Shown here: one piece after another, positions 61,935-64,000 of the stretch
Layout: the number at the start of each line of letters is the position of its first letter
Position numbering within the stretch: the stretch's first letter is position 1
Source of the DNA: Amycolatopsis nivea
GTDB taxonomy: Bacteria > Actinomycetota > Actinomycetes > Mycobacteriales > Pseudonocardiaceae
DNA length: 64,000 nucleotides
Reading direction: 5' to 3'
Assembly (NCBI RefSeq): GCF_004522235.1
Contig: NZ_SDLT01000010.1
Coordinates: 62,001 to 126,000 of the forward strand
The notes under the pieces: generated by a model
The model's input: the letters and a program-made list of their open reading frames with translations, nothing else
The model's database searches: none
What the model was told of the DNA's origin: nothing
Program-made: the position numbers and the translations under genes

Positions 61935-62954
61935 GTGTCGATGACCCCTGACCTCAGTTCGCTCGTCCTCGCGCAGGGCGGCGGAAGCTGGATCACCTTC
62001 GACGTGAATTCGTTCCTGAACCAGTTCTGGGACAACACGATCGACGGTCTTTCCTACGGCAGCATCTACGCGCTCGTAGCGCTGGGCTACACCCTCGTCT
62101 ACGGCGTGCTCAAACTCATCAACTTCGCCCACTCCGAGGTGTTCATCTACGGCGCCTTCGCGACGTGGTTCACCTTCTACGGCTTGGGTTTCCGCCCGGG
62201 CGCGACCCCGGATCTGCCGATCTTCGAACTGATCGGCTTCCTGCTGCTCGCGCTCATCGCGTCGATGGCGGTGTCCGGCGGCACCGCGGTCGTGCTGGAA
62301 CGCGTGGCCTACCGGCCGCTGCGCAAACGCAAGGCCCCCCGGCTGGTCTTCCTGATCACCGCGATCGGCGCTTCCTTCGTGCTGCAGCAGATCCTGTTCA
62401 TCTGGCGCGGCGGCAACCCGGAGAACAGCATCCGGCTGCTGCGCAACGACGAGGTGTTCACGATCTTCGGCGGCAGCGTCACGATCGTCACCATCATCAC
62501 CGTGGTGGCGTCGATCCTGCTGATGGTCGGCACGGACATGTTCGTCAACCGCACCAAGTTCGGCCGCGGCATCCGCGCGGTCGCGCAGGACCCGGACACC
62601 GCGACGCTGATGGGCGTCAACAAGGAACGCGTCATCACCCTGACGTTCCTCATCGGCGGCCTGCTGGCCGGCGCGGCGGCGCTGTTCTACATGATGAAGA
62701 TCCCGCAGGGCGCCTCGTACCAGGGCGGCTTCATCCTCGGCATCAAGGCGTTCACCGCCGCGGTGCTCGGCGGCATCGGCAACCTGCGCGGCGCGCTGCT
62801 GGGCGGCCTGCTGCTCGGGGTCGTGGAGAACTACGGGCAGTCGCTGTTCGGCGGCGCCTGGCGCGACGTCGTCGCGTTCGCCCTGCTGGTGCTGATCCTC
62901 ATGTTCCGCCCGACCGGCATTCTCGGCGAATCGCTCGGAAAGGCACGGGTATGA
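61935..62954 (+). CDS. livH: Branched-chain amino-acid ABC transporter permease LivH
   Basis: A 339-residue permease with about 8-9 helices: GLSYGSIYALVALGYTLVYG and LKLINFAHSEVFIYGA at the N-terminus, RAVAQDPDTATLMGVNKERV (the EAA-like cytoplasmic loop) and GGIGNLRGALLGGLLLG are LivH signatures. It forms the channel with LivM. The GTG start has GGAGAA upstream. The stop overlaps livM by 4 bases. Confidence 0.94.
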   Translation: MSMTPDLSSLVLAQGGGSWITFDVNSFLNQFWDNTIDGLSYGSIYALVALGYTLVYGVLKLINFAHSEVFIYGAFATWFTFYGLGFRPGATPDLPIFELIGFLLLALIASMAVSGGTAVVLERVAYRPLRKRKAPRLVFLITAIGASFVLQQILFIWRGGNPENSIRLLRNDEVFTIFGGSVTIVTIITVVASILLMVGTDMFVNRTKFGRGIRAVAQDPDTATLMGVNKERVITLTFLIGGLLAGAAALFYMMKIPQGASYQGGFILGIKAFTAAVLGGIGNLRGALLGGLLLGVVENYGQSLFGGAWRDVVAFALLVLILMFRPTGILGESLGKARV

Positions 62955-64000
62955 CGACGACTACGACGCCGCCCGCCGCTCCGGCGAAGGCGCGCCGCCG
63001 TCCGCTCTCGGACTGGTGGAACAGGCTGTCCCGGGTCCAGCAGTGGGGGGTGCTGATCCCGCTGGTGGCGCTCGTCTACCTGCTGCCGGTGCTGAACCCG
63101 CCGCTGATCACCACCCAGCCCGGGTACGACTTCCCGATCGCGATGTTCGAGGTGGCCCGCTACGCGCTGGTCGCCATCGGGCTCAACATCGTGGTCGGCC
63201 AAGCGGGTCTGCTCGACCTCGGCTACGTCGGGTTCTTCGCGATCGGCGCCTACGTGATGGCGCTCTTCACGAGCCCGGACTCGTCGCTGGCGAAGCTGCC
63301 GTTCCTCGTCGTGCTGCCGATCGCGATGGTGGTCACGATGATCTTCGGGGTGATCCTGGGGACGCCGACGCTGCGGTTGCGCGGCGACTACCTGGCGATC
63401 GTCACGCTGGGCTTCGGCGAGATCGTGCGGCTGCTGGCCGACAACATCGACCCGCTGCGCGGCAACCGCGGCTTCCAGGGCGTCGGGCACCCGCCGGGCG
63501 TGAAGGCGGACGGCAACCCGCTCTTCAACAACACCGACGGCATCCCGTGGTACTGGCTCTGCGTCACGATCATCATCGTGATCCTGTTCGTGGTCGGGAA
63601 CCTGGAGCGCAGCCGCGTCGGCCGCGCGTGGGTCGCGATCCGCGACGACGAGGACGCGGCCGAGATCATGGGCGTGCCGACGTTCAAGTTCAAGATCTGG
63701 GCGTTCGTCGGCGGCGCCGCGGTCGGCGGCCTCTCCGGCGCGCTGTACGCGGGGCAATTGGGCTTCGTGAACAACCAGAAGTTCGACGTGGTCACGTCGA
63801 TGCTGTTCCTGGCCGCGGTCATTCTCGGCGGCGCGGGCAACAAGGTCGGCGTGCTGCTGGGCGCGATCGTGGTGGCGTACGTGCCGCTGCGGTTCCAGCA
63901 GATCGCGGAGTACAAGTACCTGATCTTCGGGCTGGCGCTGATCGTCCTGATGATCTTTCGCCCGCAGGGCCTGCTCGGCGCGCGGCAGCGGCTGCTCGCC
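62951..64000 (+). CDS. livM: Branched-chain amino-acid ABC transporter permease LivM, 5' part
   Basis: The frame starts at an ATG overlapping the livH stop (ATGA) and stays open to the window end, giving 350 residues with the stop beyond. A hydrophilic Thr/Pro/Arg-rich N-terminus of about 30 residues precedes helices. LNIVVGQAGLLDLGYVGFFAIG, RLRGDYLAIVTLGFGEIVRLL and WVAIRDDEDAAEIMG are LivM hallmarks. It is the second channel subunit; livG and livF ATPases are expected just to the right. Confidence 0.94.
   Translation, partial: MTTTTTPPAAPAKARRRPLSDWWNRLSRVQQWGVLIPLVALVYLLPVLNPPLITTQPGYDFPIAMFEVARYALVAIGLNIVVGQAGLLDLGYVGFFAIGAYVMALFTSPDSSLAKLPFLVVLPIAMVVTMIFGVILGTPTLRLRGDYLAIVTLGFGEIVRLLADNIDPLRGNRGFQGVGHPPGVKADGNPLFNNTDGIPWYWLCVTIIIVILFVVGNLERSRVGRAWVAIRDDEDAAEIMGVPTFKFKIWAFVGGAAVGGLSGALYAGQLGFVNNQKFDVVTSMLFLAAVILGGAGNKVGVLLGAIVVAYVPLRFQQIAEYKYLIFGLALIVLMIFRPQGLLGARQRLLA

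Overview
The window is about 70% G+C with strong third-position G/C bias, frequent GTG starts, many ATGA/GTGA gene overlaps, a PdtaR-type ANTAR response regulator and DUF1206/DUF6098-type proteins. This points to a filamentous actinobacterium, most likely Pseudonocardiales and Amycolatopsis-like (inference, no database search). It reads as a catabolic, accessory-rich stretch of chromosome: compact operons, each with its own regulator and transporter, ending at a conserved core block at the right edge. No CRISPR array, intact insertion sequence, rRNA or replication origin was seen.

Left part (1-6.1 kb): the end of a DUF1206 membrane protein, a carboxylate-amine ligase whose 3' end has been duplicated into a decayed tandem array, a hemerythrin-like protein, a beta-lactamase-fold protein, a PLP decarboxylase and a DUF6098-like protein. 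From 6.1 to 12 kb a LacI regulator with three phased operators faces an operon of asparaginase, CE4 deacetylase/imidase-like hydrolase, MFS transporter and two SDRs. At 12-17.6 kb lie a quinone reductase, an Lrp regulator with AzlC/AzlD exporter, and a P450-TetR-ferredoxin cassette with a clear palindromic operator.

Middle (17.6-28 kb): a tetratricopeptide-type protein, a drug exporter, an XRE regulator, and several gene fragments (MerR-like, acyl-CoA synthetase, NADP oxidoreductase) that look like recombination scars, interleaved with a Rieske oxygenase-MFS-luciferase-like monooxygenase group and two orphan proteins.

Right-centre (28-55.4 kb): three catabolic regulons. (i) 28.1-33.1 kb: DctA symporter, carboxymuconolactone-decarboxylase-like protein, SDR, amidohydrolase, IclR, and a dimeric alpha-beta barrel protein. 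(ii) 33.1-44.1 kb: GntR regulator with MmgE/PrpD, acyl-CoA dehydrogenase, fused hydratase/dehydrogenase, thioesterase, ADP-forming acyl-CoA synthetase, an alpha/beta hydrolase and a metabolite:H+ symporter; the palindrome ACTCTATAGAGT occurs at both divergent promoters and ties the cluster together. (iii) 44.4-55.4 kb: LacI regulator, GMC oxidoreductase with its small subunit, and a Gfo/Idh-DUF993-sugar isomerase-glycerate kinase operon sharing the palindrome GGAAAGCGCTTTCC, followed by an aldehyde dehydrogenase, a small winged-helix-like protein, a transporter and two tiny membrane proteins. The last regulon is the best candidate for an undescribed sugar-acid or polyol pathway.

Right edge: 55.4-59.1 kb is a decayed island holding methyltransferase, HTH and HEAT-repeat fragments, a STAND-type NTPase gene broken by one in-frame TGA, and an orphan fragment abutting an unusual tRNA. 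Beyond it lies core genome: pdtaR with a strong terminator, then livK-livH-livM of a branched-chain amino-acid ABC importer, running off the end.
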